From Acanthococcus lagerstroemiae (Eukaryota > Arthropoda > Insecta > Hemiptera > Eriococcidae), in contig CM063113.1 of the NCBI GenBank assembly GCA_031841125.1, positions 43,988,197 to 44,052,196 of the forward strand: a DNA stretch of 64,000 bases. The letters run 5' to 3'. The notes under the pieces are model-generated. The model saw nothing but the letters and a program-made list of their open reading frames with translations, did not search any database and was not told where the DNA came from. The stretch's first letter is position 1. Every line of letters starts with the position of its first letter. Both the position numbers and the translations under genes were made by a program. Below are positions 32,061-43,227 of this stretch, piece by piece.

Positions 32061-34934
32061 GTCGTGATTCCGTGTTTCATTCCTTTTTCGGTGCGAATTT
32101 CGGTATAATAGAACAAAAACTGTGTACAAAACAGGTCGGCCGCGTTAAAAAGTCAATCACTGTGGAAAGCACCGCAATAGGATCATTTGTATAGTCACCT
32201 AGCGTGGAAATTTCCTTACATTTTCTTCCTTGCCGAGTTCATGGTTGGCATGGGTCAGGGGTTATCTATCCTCTGATTTCGATATTACCCATGAATCCTG
32301 GAAAACTATACTGTTCCTTGAGTTATATTTTCGTAGAAGAGTACCCAACCATCAAAGAAAACCAGGTGCAGTTTTGTGCATCGAATGAACATCAATTTCT
32401 ATTTTCCACGTTTACGTGCTATTTCATTTTGATAATAACATCCGAGCCAAAATGGTTTGCACCAACTCCATTCCTTTTCCAGCGTATTTATTTTCAACTA
32501 TTACACGTTTACACTCCAGAAACGCGGCGGATATTATTTCTCTTTGAAATACCGCAACTGTACAGCAATCTCGTCTGTACTCGACGATAGAAAAATACCG
32601 AATCCGTTCTCTCAAATCAGTGTTAACTCATTCGGAGGGCGATTTATGAAGCTATTTGAATATGAATGAACGAGGAAATAAAGTCAGACAAAGAATATAT
32701 ATAGCTCGGACTTGATTTCGCCGTTCTTTTATAATTCTCCAGTTGGCTGAAACGTGTATAGCGGTCTGGAGTGGGCACTTTTCGGAGTACACGGTGCTCT
32801 AATAAAGCGCGTAAGATGAACCGCGACCTTTTAAGCTCGCTCGCGAGTAGGCTTTTTGTTAATAATTATTTAACATCGTTGTAATTGATAAAACTAAAAA
32901 AAGAAAAAGAAAGAAAGAAACTAAAACCGGGCTTTGTTGATTTATGGCGTCATAAATTGCGAAAAAATGTTCTAGTGAAAAATGCGGTTCCGAAAGTCCC
33001 ATTTTTCGCTGTACAAATCCTCTCTCGCTCTCGGTGGTACATCGCAAGCTCGTGCAAGCTCTCGCAAGCTTGTCATTGTTATTAAGCGAAAAACTCGAAA
33101 AATATCCATTATCAGGAAATTGGGGAGTGCTGTTTCTATATCTATGTATCGTTTTTTTTTCCTTCTCTTTCCTTTCTTTTCTTTTTAGGTTTAGTTTTCT
33201 GGAGAAGAAATAAGATTTATCAAATGGCCCGCTAAATGACGTATCAAATCCGCACAATACCTTATTATTACCAATCGATGTAATAATCCGCCGTAAAGGA
33301 AAGTAATCGTCAAAGAGAAAATGGCCTACCGAGAGCTCGAATTTCGCCGCTGGTTTTTATATTTCGGGCGCGATATACTTTTCGCCCCACGAAAAGGCGA
33401 TCGAGCTTGAATCTGGGGGGATGATCTTTTAATCTCGTATTTATATGGCATTTTCGACAGGGCCGTACACGCATCCGAATATCACTTTTTCGCTACTTCG
33501 GACATTCGTTCGGTTTATATTTTAATTTGTAACCGTCAAAAAATTGTATGGTCGGATTTAGCAGGATACGCCGGATTTTCTCCCTGTAGAATGAGCAATC
33601 ATTGAACACGGTTGGGGTTTTTTTTTTTGCAGCTCCTATCGAGTTACGTTGTATCGATCCCGTGGCGGAGGCGAAAGCTTATGAATTTCGACTGTAGTTT
33701 TAGAATTAGGGTAATATGTTATCCTATTTCGAAATTTCGAAACCCTTGTTATTATAAAATATTTGGGTTTTTGCAATCGCATATCAGATCTGCACCGTTG
33801 ATCGTGGTTGAATTCAGTAATGCTACGAGAGACGAGCACATCATGTTAATGCGGTCACTGCCAAAGGCTGTTTGAATTCCAATTTCATAAAAATTGAGGT
33901 TTTTCTTCTGCGAATTTCAGAATGCCTACTGGCCGTGAAGGTCATGGAAACATGCTTAGGCGTCGTTCCCTTTTTTTTTTAGATAAACGGAACAAGCACG
34001 AAGCTGAAATTCGAGAAACGGAACGAGTGAACGTCCCGTAAAAAGATACCTACGACAAAAAGACTCGTTTCCTAAATAGGAACGAAAGGAAGAAAGGAAT
34101 AAGAAAGGACGAAAAGGAACGAAAAGGAAAAATGAAATAGAAAGGAAAGAACGATGCTATACAGATACACACGTTATCTCTTAATAAGAAAGTACCGATG
34201 TTGATCCAGGTATCGAATCCTTTTTTCAAGATTCAAAAATTTTTGCTAAAGCACTCGCAATTGTTTTTTTGTAGTGCATCATGTAGAGTGAACCTTCACC
34301 TGCCTTTCTAAATAGTTTCGGCTTTGAAAACATGATTTGGGTTATCCTGACATAATATGTGGGTGTTTATATGTACTGACACAGGTTCGAAGAAGTACCT
34401 TTTGGAAGATTTTTAAATTTTTACTTCGAACAGCCGGCTATCTTCAAGTCACATGGATCCGAGTGAAAAAAAAATAGTGAAAAAGGGTTCCAATTTGATG
34501 TTTTTTTTTATTTTTAAATTTGCAGTTTTTATGAGCTAACTTACCAGTGTTATTGATACATTTCATTTCATATTTTCGGTGTTAAAATTTCAAAATTTTC
34601 GGATTTAAAAACGATCAACATTTGACACCGATCGAAGTTTGGCAAAAATTTTCATACTTGAGATAAGTGTCAAATGTTAATCTACGTATCGAATGTTGAC
34701 CTGATCAACATTTGATTTTTTTTTAATGTGTGTGGAAAGGAAACTATTGTACATTTTACTATCCGGATCAAAATGTATGAATGCTTCACTGTGTAAGTAA
34801 ATGTAATGAGCTTGAAATTGAAATCCATCTTGGGATCAGCATTTGACACCGGTGTCAAATGTTTTTTTTTTTACCCTTTTTGAAATCCCTGTGACTCAAC
34901 ACTGGCTGAACTTTGTGACATGCGAAATTCGAAA
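32061..34934. other. Anonymous, partly CpG-rich single-copy-like DNA
   Basis: About 2.9 kb with no supported gene. From about 32.7 to 33.9 kb the sequence is CpG-rich and repeat-free, with short A- and T-rich runs. The segment from about 33.99 to 34.15 kb is a purine-rich run of GGAAAGAAAGG-like phrases. At 34610-34870 phrases like TCAACATTTGACACCG recur four times in both orientations, a loose local repeat. Confidence 0.42.
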
Positions 34935-35110
34935 CTCTGTACCTGGCGGTCAGGCATCGGCAACACTGGTTGCTCTGCCGACTGCCGGACTTCGATACCA
35001 GTCATCTGGAGGGTGAAGGGAGGAATTCACATACGAAGTGCGTGTAGCCGTTTCGCTCTTCTGAGGACATAGTTCGATTCTTTTCCCTAATTTTTCTCGT
35101 TAGGTCGTGA
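34935..35110 (+). mobile_element. Possible tRNA-derived SINE of another family
   Basis: TGGCGGTCAGGC could serve as an A box and ACTTCGATACCAGTC as a B box about 50 bases later, a tRNA-like arrangement, followed by a non-tRNA part and a T-rich end. It differs from the SINE at 6.3 and 21.4 kb. There is no second copy in the window and no target duplication was found. Confidence 0.32.
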
Positions 35111-35129
35111 GATCAGTTATTGAGAGGAA

Positions 35130-35407
35130 CAGGGGCGAAACTATAGGAGAGTGGGGGTTGAACCCCCTTCATAATTTGGCAGTCGGTAAATTTTGAAACA
35201 GTTCATTTGAATTTTTGATTTTTTATGAACGTTTGTTTGTTTATTTTTATTTTTTTATTTTTTCAATTAAAAAATATTTCGATTAAAAAGTCGGCAAATT
35301 TTTAAATTTTGAAAGATTTTGTCGGCGAATTTTTCGTTTTCAAAAAATATTTGTCGGCAAATTTTTCTTCTTCACCTCCCCAAACTGAAAGTCAAATTTC
35401 GTTTCTG
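35130..35407. mobile_element. Candidate MITE with CAGGGGCGAAACT ends
   Basis: The left end CAGGGGCGAAACT and the complement of the right end CAGAAACGAAATT match at 10 of 13 positions. The interior contains three phrases like GTCGGCAAATTTTTC (about 35290-35370). There is no matching flanking duplication, so the call rests on the ends alone. Confidence 0.38.
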
Positions 35408-35756
35408 GTAATGGGGTACCCGGGACTCCTGTCAGAGACTAGTTAGTCAAAATCCGAAGGTTTCTAGCTGAGTATCGAACGTTATCTGAAAGGTTGAAAC
35501 AAAGCTGAGATGTGGAAGACATTTCTAAAATCTAAAAGTCGGTAGCAAACGTTGAATTTCGAATTTCAATGACTATTATTCTGTTTGTAGTAAATTCTTT
35601 GTTTGACTTAGAGCCTGAAATTTGAGAAAGTTAGACATTTTATTAAAATCTAAAAGCAGGCCCAAAGTCAGCCATCTGCGGTAGGTGGTGCTGACTGTTT
35701 ACCAGGGGGGGGGCTTGAGGATACACATAGTATATAATGTGAATGATTCTACGAGG
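35408..35756. other. Anonymous non-coding sequence
   Basis: A G tract lies near 35704-35713. Nothing else is recognised. Confidence 0.4.
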
Positions 35757-36018
35757 CAGTGGTATAGCCAAGGGGGCAAAGGGGGCGAATGCCCCCAAGG
35801 CACCTGAAATTAAATGTAAAATATGCAGAAATGAGAAATTTTTCGCTTAAAAACACGTGTTTTCGAAAAATTTTTGCTCGAGTAGTAATTTTACTTTAAT
35901 TTTCAAACAATGGTCCTCTAATATCGGCGATTTTTGAAAAATACTTCAATTTTCGACTTTGTCTCCCTTGAAAATTTTACTTTGCTCCTCTCCTCGGAAA
36001 ATCCTGGCTACGCCACTG
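35757..36018. mobile_element. hAT-like MITE (CAGTGGCGTAGCC type)
   Basis: The left end reads CAGTGGTATAGCCAAGG and the complement of the right end reads CAGTGGCGTAGCCAGG, terminal repeats of a type very common in animal hAT-derived MITEs. The length is 262 bp and the interior is AT-rich and non-coding. The flanking 8-mers do not match, so the insertion is old or the duplication has decayed. Confidence 0.7.
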
Positions 36019-36263
36019 ATTGAATTTGATCCCAAGATTCATATTCAAAACCGGTGATTCAACTTACCGACAATCCATTGAAAAACGGTAAAAATTGAAT
36101 AGATCGCGTGAAAAAAATGAACTCTTGGACCGATCAAATTTTCGAACTTTCGGAAGTAAAAAAAACTCTATTTCTGTGAACTTATCAAGTTATTAGTTCT
36201 CAAACAGACATTCAAGCATTTAGCCATCGATATTCAATGTGAACTGGATCGCGAGCCTACCAC

Positions 36264-36379
36264 TGTGTTTGTGAATATTGTAATGTGACACAAGAAAAAG
36301 GCCGGTGTGTCTGAAACTGCTGGATGGACACTCTGGCCCTTTTCTTGTGACACGTCACATATAGAGAACGACAAACACA
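36264..36379. mobile_element. 116-bp hairpin element
   Basis: The left arm begins TGTGTTTGT and contains ATGTGACACAAGAAAAAGGCC. The complement of the right arm begins TGTGTTTGT and contains GTCACAAGAAAAGGGCC. The arms are about 48 bp with a short unpaired loop near 36320. It could be a MITE or a hairpin-forming transcript source. No duplication is evident. Confidence 0.55.
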
Positions 36380-36519
36380 CAATTCTTCTATCTTTCAAAG
36401 CAAAATCAGTGTTGACAAGTTTGTAGTTTGTAAACATTAAAATGTAGTGGAACGAAAAGTTTTGAACAAAACTAACGAGAAAAATAGAAGGAATTAGTTA
36501 TTTTTATTCACGAAATTTT

Positions 36520-36592
36520 GCCAGGGGAGGCTCCGGCAAGCGTTTGAGGACGCTCAGTACTCCCCTAGGACCACTTCGGCTAGGTGCCTGGC
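36520..36592 (+). other. 73-nt multi-stem structure
   Basis: Three nested or adjacent complementary pairs are readable: an outer GCCAGG with CCTGGC, an inner AGGGGAG with CTCCCCT enclosing AGCGT with ACGCT, and a second arm CCTAG with CTAGG. Together they could fold as a three-way junction. It is not a tRNA, because there is no B box. Adjacent sequence from 36610 to 36680 is G-rich. The function is unknown. Confidence 0.35.
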
Positions 36593-36884
36593 GTAATGAT
36601 GATTTTTTAAATGGTGGTATCTCTGCCTAGGGGGGAGGGTGCACAAGATACCGTTAGAGGGGGCTCAGCCCCAGCTTGTTCCCCATGGCTATTGGACTGT
36701 CTGAAAGTTGAAAGCAAAATACTTATTTTCCAATGTCAGTTCGTAAGTCGAATATATCTGCATCACTCCACGATCTGATACAAACCCTTTTGGTTGTTAG
36801 TTTTTTGTGTCACCTAAGTGCAGCACTGCATTTGTGAATGCTGTGAATACTGTGGGGGCTAGGCATCCTTACCGGACTCCACAA

Positions 36885-37307
36885 CATGTTTGGCTAGGGA
36901 AGCTGGGGCCTTGACTTAGTAAAACTTTCGCGTGTTGTCAGCATATAGATCCTTAATCAACTGCAACATCCTCTGAGGGCGTTTCCAACACTCCATGAGG
37001 TGTTTCTATCTACAGTATCGAATGCTTTTTTCAAGTCTTTAAATTCAATAAAGAGATCTATATTCTGCTCATGACGTCATGAGCCTTTTCCATTAATCGA
37101 TGCAGTGTAAATCACATCAGCAGTCTCTTTATTTTGTCGAAAGCCAGCTTGAGATGGTGGAGTTATGCGTTCGATAACCTGAGAGACGTTATTGAGTATT
37201 TTGGTTATCGGTTTCCCAACAGTAACTGATAGTAAGATATCATGATAGTTCCCTCAGTCTTGTACATCATCTTTCTTTTTGTGTATCGTGACAATGTTTG
37301 CTCACTG
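36885..37307 (-). pseudogene. RTE-like reverse transcriptase fragment, 3' part
   Basis: The minus strand reads, from 37307 downward, IVTIHKKKDDVQD, a stop, GNYH, then SQAGFR, EQN and the RT motif-A block DLKKAFDTVDR (about 37040-37005). These are the N-terminal RT motifs of endonuclease-RT LINEs. It has several stops and ends without reaching the YxDD box. The first half of the same RT domain continues at 37506-37660 after an R1-like insertion. Confidence 0.8.
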
Positions 37308-37505
37308 GGTGGGGCGTATGGCGATGCACGCATGCCAAAGTGGCTCCTGAGACACCGCACCCCTGGCCCCGGAAACTACCCTTTCGAGTATCGCATCGGT
37401 GACCAGAGGGACACATTGAGGCTAGCCTGAGCCCCCCTTTCGCCTCTCTGCTTCGGATTCGCGCTGTCTTGCCAGGACCACTACGAGACACCCTACTGAC
37501 CGAGA
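37308..37505 (-). mobile_element. R1-like 3' tail nested in an RTE-like element
   Basis: About 198 bp align with the 3' untranslated end of the R1-like element at 27039-27240. Both contain GTATGGCGATGCACGCATGC and then matched blocks including GGAAACTACCCTTTCG. Both end at the same 3' point (GGTGGG at 27039, GGTGGGG at 37308). This copy carries only the tail, an extreme 5' truncation. It interrupts the RT coding sequence of an RTE-like copy. Confidence 0.85.
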
Positions 37506-37660
37506 CAAAGCTCTAGCTGTTCTGAAGTCCTGTGGGACTGACCCAGAGTCCCAAATTTTCAAGATAAGCTGCATTAATACTTTTTCTAAGGGTGAGCCAT
37601 CATACTTCCGAAACTTAGCGACAATTCTTTATTGCGCCATATACGTCCGAATTTTTTGTA
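37506..37660 (-). pseudogene. RTE-like reverse transcriptase fragment, 5' part
   Basis: The minus strand reads LMQLILKIWDSGSVPQDFRTA, immediately upstream of the inserted R1-like tail. The usual continuation of this LINE RT motif, IVTIxKKKDD, appears at the other side of the insertion (37307 downward), so the two fragments were one gene before the insertion. Confidence 0.78.
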
Positions 37661-40629
37661 TAACTTTTCGGTACAGTGGAGTAAATCGAAAGGGAAGTAA
37701 ATCAACACTCGGGAAAATTCTTTGATCATCGTCATCATTCCGGAAAGGAGCAGAAGGTCGAATATCGTAAGTCGAGAAATACGTATTTCCATTTCGTTCG
37801 AAGTAAATACATCCGTCCACGATATATCCAGTATGTAACGGGGGGGGGGGGGGAAGAAACCATTTGCCAAATATGTTGATTTATTTTCTTCTTGAGGAAA
37901 ACACATTTCGGTAACGTGTGAAAAGAAAATATCAGCAAATGTGGCGCGAGTTTATATGCGAAAATTGACTCTCGTTCGAATTCAAACGAAACAAATTATC
38001 GTTGCGGACCGAGAAAATTTGCAGCTGAAATATATTTTTAATCGGCGTAGACGAGGCGTTATGTCTACTAATTTATCATATTGTCGGTGGATTTCCGTTC
38101 ACGTATAACCAGTTCCGGGCAAACTTTCCCAGCCATCTATGTATCGAGACGATTAAGTGTCGAATAGAACCCCGCATCATTGTTTCCTAGTTTCCTGGTG
38201 AAATATTTCATGGCGAAAGTTTCGCCTTCTTTAGGCCTGATTAAACAGGCCTAGTGCTCTCGCTCTCCCTCTGCGAGTAAAAATGAACCCCGAGTGTAAT
38301 CGGCGAGGAAAACTCCGCGCCGAAATATTCGTAATGCGCCTCGAGAATTTGCGAATTCATTTGGCTAAATTTACGTACTCGGTGCATGGGTGGGTTGCAT
38401 ATACAGCAGACGAGAGAGAAAACTCGGCGCTCGGAAGTTTTTCCAAATTACCGACTCGCGGGTCCGCGTCTGCGTTCGCGTGTTTTTGTAAACAACAAAA
38501 ATGTTCGAAACTTTGCCAAGTTACAGCATTATAATTTCCGAATGCGAAAAGGAAAAACAATAAGACGATCGTTTCGTTCCCAACGACGTACAGCCGAGTG
38601 AATTATGACGAAATATTCGAATTGGGATCGCTGCATAATTTCGCCTTGATTTCGGCGAGGACGGTGAACAAGAATTTGAGAATTTAATTGGAATTCGAAA
38701 CGTATTCGAAAAAGGCTTTTTCGTTTTTGCTATATCTATCTGATCTCTCGAAACGAACGATTAATATGCTGGAACTTAACATTAGTCTAGAAATCAGTTC
38801 GGTGTATATTAAAGGTAAAATTGGACAACACGTTATTGAATCCGGATCTCTCGTCGTAAATTGTAGTGTCTGCTGGAACTGAACACGAATAGTAATACTC
38901 GCATTGGGAACTCGATAAATTACATGAGATGCCGGAAAATTGAAATATTTCGTAAGAACAAATTCAAGAAGTGAGAGAACTGGCCAGACGGCAGAAATAC
39001 TCGCCAAGGTGCTCGTGTATCTTCTAGCCAATGAAGAGAAAAGTTTGATAAATGTTTTTAAAATGCCGGAAGTGGATGGAGTTGGTTAGTGGAGTAGAGA
39101 AAATTGAGGTTAGATTCTAGTTCAGTGATTTTAAAAACATATTTCTCGACGTACAAAGTGTGGGAAGAATCGCCAGTCTGTTTTTATTTCTTAGTGCGAA
39201 GTCGAGACAAATAGGCATCTTCGAGGACTTTAAGGTCTTCCTACAGTTCTTGAAAATTGTACCAAAATTTCATTCGAAAAACAGCGTATTTTTGTCAACA
39301 CGTTTTCAGGTATTATTCCATTATCAGTGACGTTGTTACTGAAGCCAAGACTTTTCTACAACACACTTTATTAAAGTAGTACCGTATTGTCAACTGTTTT
39401 ATCATGTCCTCTGTTCTAATTGATTGTTCATTAAGGTCTAGATCAATCCCAATTGTTCAGTTCTGTTTGATTTGTTATTACTCTTTTAAGGTCATAAGTG
39501 AGGTCCTAGAGTTCAGGGCTGCAAAAAAGCTCTTTTCGCTATTGGCCGAAAATTTTGAACTTTTTTTTCAATTTGTAAGCCCCATTTTTCCACCGGCCAA
39601 CTACGGCAGTGGTGAATAGTGTTTCGCTGCCAAAGGTTGTGGTTGTGTTTATTAATTTAAGAAAATGAAAAGACAGTTCACCATACGACACAACCATATG
39701 GTGTGTTACAGACAAGCCTTTGCTTCAGTAGTCAAGTCATTGATGATGAGATGAGACACAAAAACTTTCTGACAAAAATACGCTGCTTTCTATTGAATCT
39801 GGTAGAAACCTCAAGAACTGCAGGTAACTAATACTTACATCTCGAGACCAACAATAGATTCAAGGCTATGGTCTAGTTTGTTTTAGAAGAATCCCCCCCT
39901 CCCCATCCTCTGAAAGGAATTAGGACGTGCCTCCAACTTCAGAATTGTAAATGGTAGTGCGGTGCTCCCCACCGTGCTCGACTTTTTTAAACATTACCAA
40001 CCTTCTTTGTAGGTACATAGTTTTTGTTTTATATATGTTATATACTAACATTATGTCTGGCTACTTCCTACGTAGCACGATGCGAACATCTTGTAAACGT
40101 CTTTTGTCCCCTGCATTCCTGTTCATCTTGTATGCGATATTTCCAAAACCACGTTCTTCTTCTTATTATTCTTATTCTGATGAATCGCTTTCCTTTTTTC
40201 TCCTTCGATCGGTCAGGCAGGACTTCAGTTGAATCACAGTTTATGTACGAACAGTTACAGTTCAGTGATAGTTACAGTTTATATTTTAGCACTCTCTCTT
40301 TTCTTTGATTTCACGCGCCTTCGCTTCGGTCCGGACTAGACACTTCTCTCTTTCATACAAAACTCTGATAAACCTACAGTAGCAAATTGAGAAAGATGTA
40401 GGCCTAAAGAGAAAACGATCAAAAAGAAATGACACTTTTCTTTTTTCCCCTGAAGAAAAGAAGTAGGCCAGTCCAATTAGAATGAAAATGGACACAGGAG
40501 AAATTACCTGCAATTAAATTTTTTTTTGAATGTTATAATTATGATCCTCTGAGTACCCACAACTATGTGATATACATATAACCGAGTAATCTTTTGGAGC
40601 TCAGACGTGGTCGCTTCCTAAAAACAACT
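37661..40629. other. Anonymous, mostly single-copy-like DNA
   Basis: A G14 tract lies at 37840-37853. The stretch from about 37.9 to 39.0 kb is CpG-rich, repeat-free and non-coding as far as I can see. From 39.1 to 40.6 kb it is AT-rich. No gene is supported. Confidence 0.42.
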
Positions 40630-40985
40630 AAACAGGATACAAATGACACAGAGAAAAATGTTGAGAAATGTGCTCGGAATAAGGTAAAGAGAAACAGTGA
40701 GTATTAAGAAACTAATGGAGCAATCAAGAAACCGTAATATAGCTTACAAAATTAAGAAATTGAAATTTGATTACGCGGGGCACTTATACAGATCTGATCC
40801 AAATGGCGGAGGAAAAAAGTTCTAGATTGGGTTCCATTAAACTATAAAAGGAAGAAGGGTAGACCCAGAACTACAGAACTAGATATTCGGCTGAAACAAT
40901 GGAATGCTTTGGGTAGAGCTGAGGAAAATCGGGAAAGCTGGAGAAAGGTGGGGAAGGCCTATGCTCAACGTTGGGCAGAGTAGGG
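40630..40985 (+). pseudogene. RTE-like non-LTR retrotransposon, ORF2 C-terminal end
   Basis: One frame gives TQRKMLRNVLGIR, then after a stop KIKKLKFDYAGHLYR. A shift near 40820 leads to RKKGRPRTTELDIRLKQW and finally ENRESWRKVGKAYAQRWAE before a stop near 40983. This is the characteristic C-terminal region (GH-R, K-GRP, W-A) of endonuclease-RT LINEs. It is a different subfamily from 22.0 and 55.3 kb, because the terminal words differ. It is a dead, 5'-truncated copy. Confidence 0.82.
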
Positions 40986-41069
40986 CACGCTACGTTCCAT
41001 TCTCAGTACAGGCTGGAGAAGTATTCGTTTTAGTTATCTAATGAAAAGGAGCGTGACCATGCAATACCT

Positions 41070-41545
41070 TCCATTTGTAGGGTGTGCCAATTCACTTTTT
41101 GTTCGTCTGTAGTCCAGAGCGCTTTCGGCAAAAAATTAAAAAAACAACTAGAAATAATAAAGGCATAAACAAAACAACCTAGTAAACACCACAACTAACT
41201 TCCAAAGCGAGAACTTATTCTAACTAATAGCATAACACCCACGGCTTGGACAGACTGCACAGTCACAGACAACCAATAGAAGCACACAACTAATAGCACT
41301 CACTGATTGGACAGACTGCATAATCATAGACAATGATAGAAGCACACGACTAAACAGGTTCACCATATGGTACTACTCTACGACCATGACTATTAGGACC
41401 ACAAGAGACACGTCTCATTTAGGGTACTCCACTGATGATGGCATAACAGCTGAAAGCGCTCTGGACTACAGAAGAAGAAAAAGTGAATTGGCACACCCTA
41501 CAAATAGAATATTACGAAGTTCACTCACACTCCGAAATGGACACT
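41070..41545 (+). mobile_element. 476-bp hairpin element with 3' tail, copy 1
   Basis: A 57-bp arm at 41073-41129 pairs with 41449-41505 (3 mismatches); the arms start TTTGTAGGGTGTGCCAATTC. Between them is a 319-bp interior with a direct repeat of about 61 bp (TTGGACAGACTGCA at 41246 and 41307). Beyond the right arm is a 40-bp unique tail, including AGTTCACTCACACTCC and ending GGACACT. The direct repeat ATGCAATACCT flanks the whole at 41059-41069 and 41546-41556. The same arms plus the same tail recur at 51166-51287 with their own duplication, so the tail belongs to the element. It has no coding frame. The family was not recognised. Confidence 0.85.
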
Positions 41546-41556
41546 ATGCAATACCT

Positions 41557-41910
41557 GTTTCTTTAATAATATTGGAAAATAAATAAATAAATTTATAGAG
41601 CATAGAATTTTACTTCATTTGAGTGTACATAAATCGAAAAAATCGCTGTAATTCTTATAATTAAGATTTTTATGATTTCTGAAATCTGCAATTTGCAAAA
41701 ATACTTTTGAGAAAAAAGATGGAGGTCAAGAAATGACCCTTTTTAACGAAGTGTTTGGTCCAAATAAAGCCATTTAATGGAAGTAAGATCGAAGTTTGCT
41801 TTAAAATAATAAAAAAGTGTACTTGCGGATTGCATAATATTTTAGAAGTCATAAAACGTTTATAACTCAGAAATACGATAAGTTTGATATGTCTAATGGC
41901 TGGGCATGTG
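41557..41910. other. Anonymous AT-rich sequence
   Basis: No gene or structure seen. Confidence 0.4.
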
Positions 41911-42058
41911 GAAGAGAAGAATTCCGCAGAAAAACGTTACCGTTGTGATGTACATGGTTGCGTAATGCGTATTCCTCTTTATGCGGTCATTCATTCCGTC
42001 ACGTTTCGACCGGCAGACACGTAGAATGCCGAGCAAAGCCGAGAATGGATGATAGAAG
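41911..42058. repeat. Dispersed repeat, copy A
   Basis: About 148 bp align in the same orientation with 49684-49838. Shared blocks include TATTCCTCTT, GCGGTCATTC, CGTTTCGACCG and AGAATGCCGAGC. Divergence is roughly one in five by eye. The type is unknown. Confidence 0.75.
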
Positions 42059-42540
42059 TTGTCGAAAAAATTCAACTTCGACTTCAATTATTAGTGTCCC
42101 ACTATAATTAATAGTCGAAATATTATATTCATGTGGTCAATCGATATCTCGAACGTGATATTATATATCTTGAACATGCGATAGCCTCGGATGCTTAACA
42201 AAGGCGAAGCATATGAGCCTATCACATCGAATTTGAACTCCGACTACCAGCATTAGTGTTTCGTTATCATTGATAGCGGATACTGTAATAAGTAAGATAA
42301 AAAAGGTTCAGTCCCTCTACTGTAATTCCTCGTACCGACAGCCTCAGAGATTTCAACAAAGCCTAATCACTTGAGCCTGTTACTCCAAAACTAACGATAA
42401 ATCAATGAGTCATCATGGTCTTGCTCATACCAGCTACTACAGTACCTGGTAGCCGATAAGAGACCCGTGTCTTATCGCTGTGTTGAACTTCATGCAGTTT
42501 TTAGAAGTATACGGTTTCTGCAAAGGCTAAGCTCGTGATA
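42059..42540. other. Anonymous sequence near the assembly gap
   Basis: No gene is recognised. Short phrases such as ATATCTCGAACGTGATA and ATATCTTGAACATGCGATA repeat locally near 42145-42183. Confidence 0.35.
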
Positions 42541-42587
42541 GGTGATACGCTCTCGTGTGATACGCTCTCGTGTGATACGCTCGTGTT
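42541..42587. repeat. 15-bp tandem repeat, three units
   Basis: GTGATACGCTCTCGT is repeated in tandem, the last unit shortened. Confidence 0.85.
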
Positions 42588-42727
42588 CCTATAGTAATTT
42601 TGTCCGCGTTAGTATTTCGGTTCGCGCAATAGAGCAAGCTCGTGTGCTATAGTATTGTGTTAGTGCGAAGCAAGCTCATAGATTCACAGGTCAGATAACC
42701 GTTGCATTATAATTACAGTTTTACTTT

Positions 42728-43227
42728 NNNNNNNNNNNNNNNNNNNNNNNNNNNNNNNNNNNNNNNNNNNNNNNNNNNNNNNNNNNNNNNNNNNNNNNNN
42801 NNNNNNNNNNNNNNNNNNNNNNNNNNNNNNNNNNNNNNNNNNNNNNNNNNNNNNNNNNNNNNNNNNNNNNNNNNNNNNNNNNNNNNNNNNNNNNNNNNNN
42901 NNNNNNNNNNNNNNNNNNNNNNNNNNNNNNNNNNNNNNNNNNNNNNNNNNNNNNNNNNNNNNNNNNNNNNNNNNNNNNNNNNNNNNNNNNNNNNNNNNNN
43001 NNNNNNNNNNNNNNNNNNNNNNNNNNNNNNNNNNNNNNNNNNNNNNNNNNNNNNNNNNNNNNNNNNNNNNNNNNNNNNNNNNNNNNNNNNNNNNNNNNNN
43101 NNNNNNNNNNNNNNNNNNNNNNNNNNNNNNNNNNNNNNNNNNNNNNNNNNNNNNNNNNNNNNNNNNNNNNNNNNNNNNNNNNNNNNNNNNNNNNNNNNNN
43201 NNNNNNNNNNNNNNNNNNNNNNNNNNN
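42728..43227. other. Assembly gap of about 500 N
   Basis: The N run is about 500 bases, a conventional placeholder size. The 14-mer TACAGTTTTACTTT lies directly before and directly after it, so the true gap may be shorter, or the ends may overlap. Confidence 0.95.
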
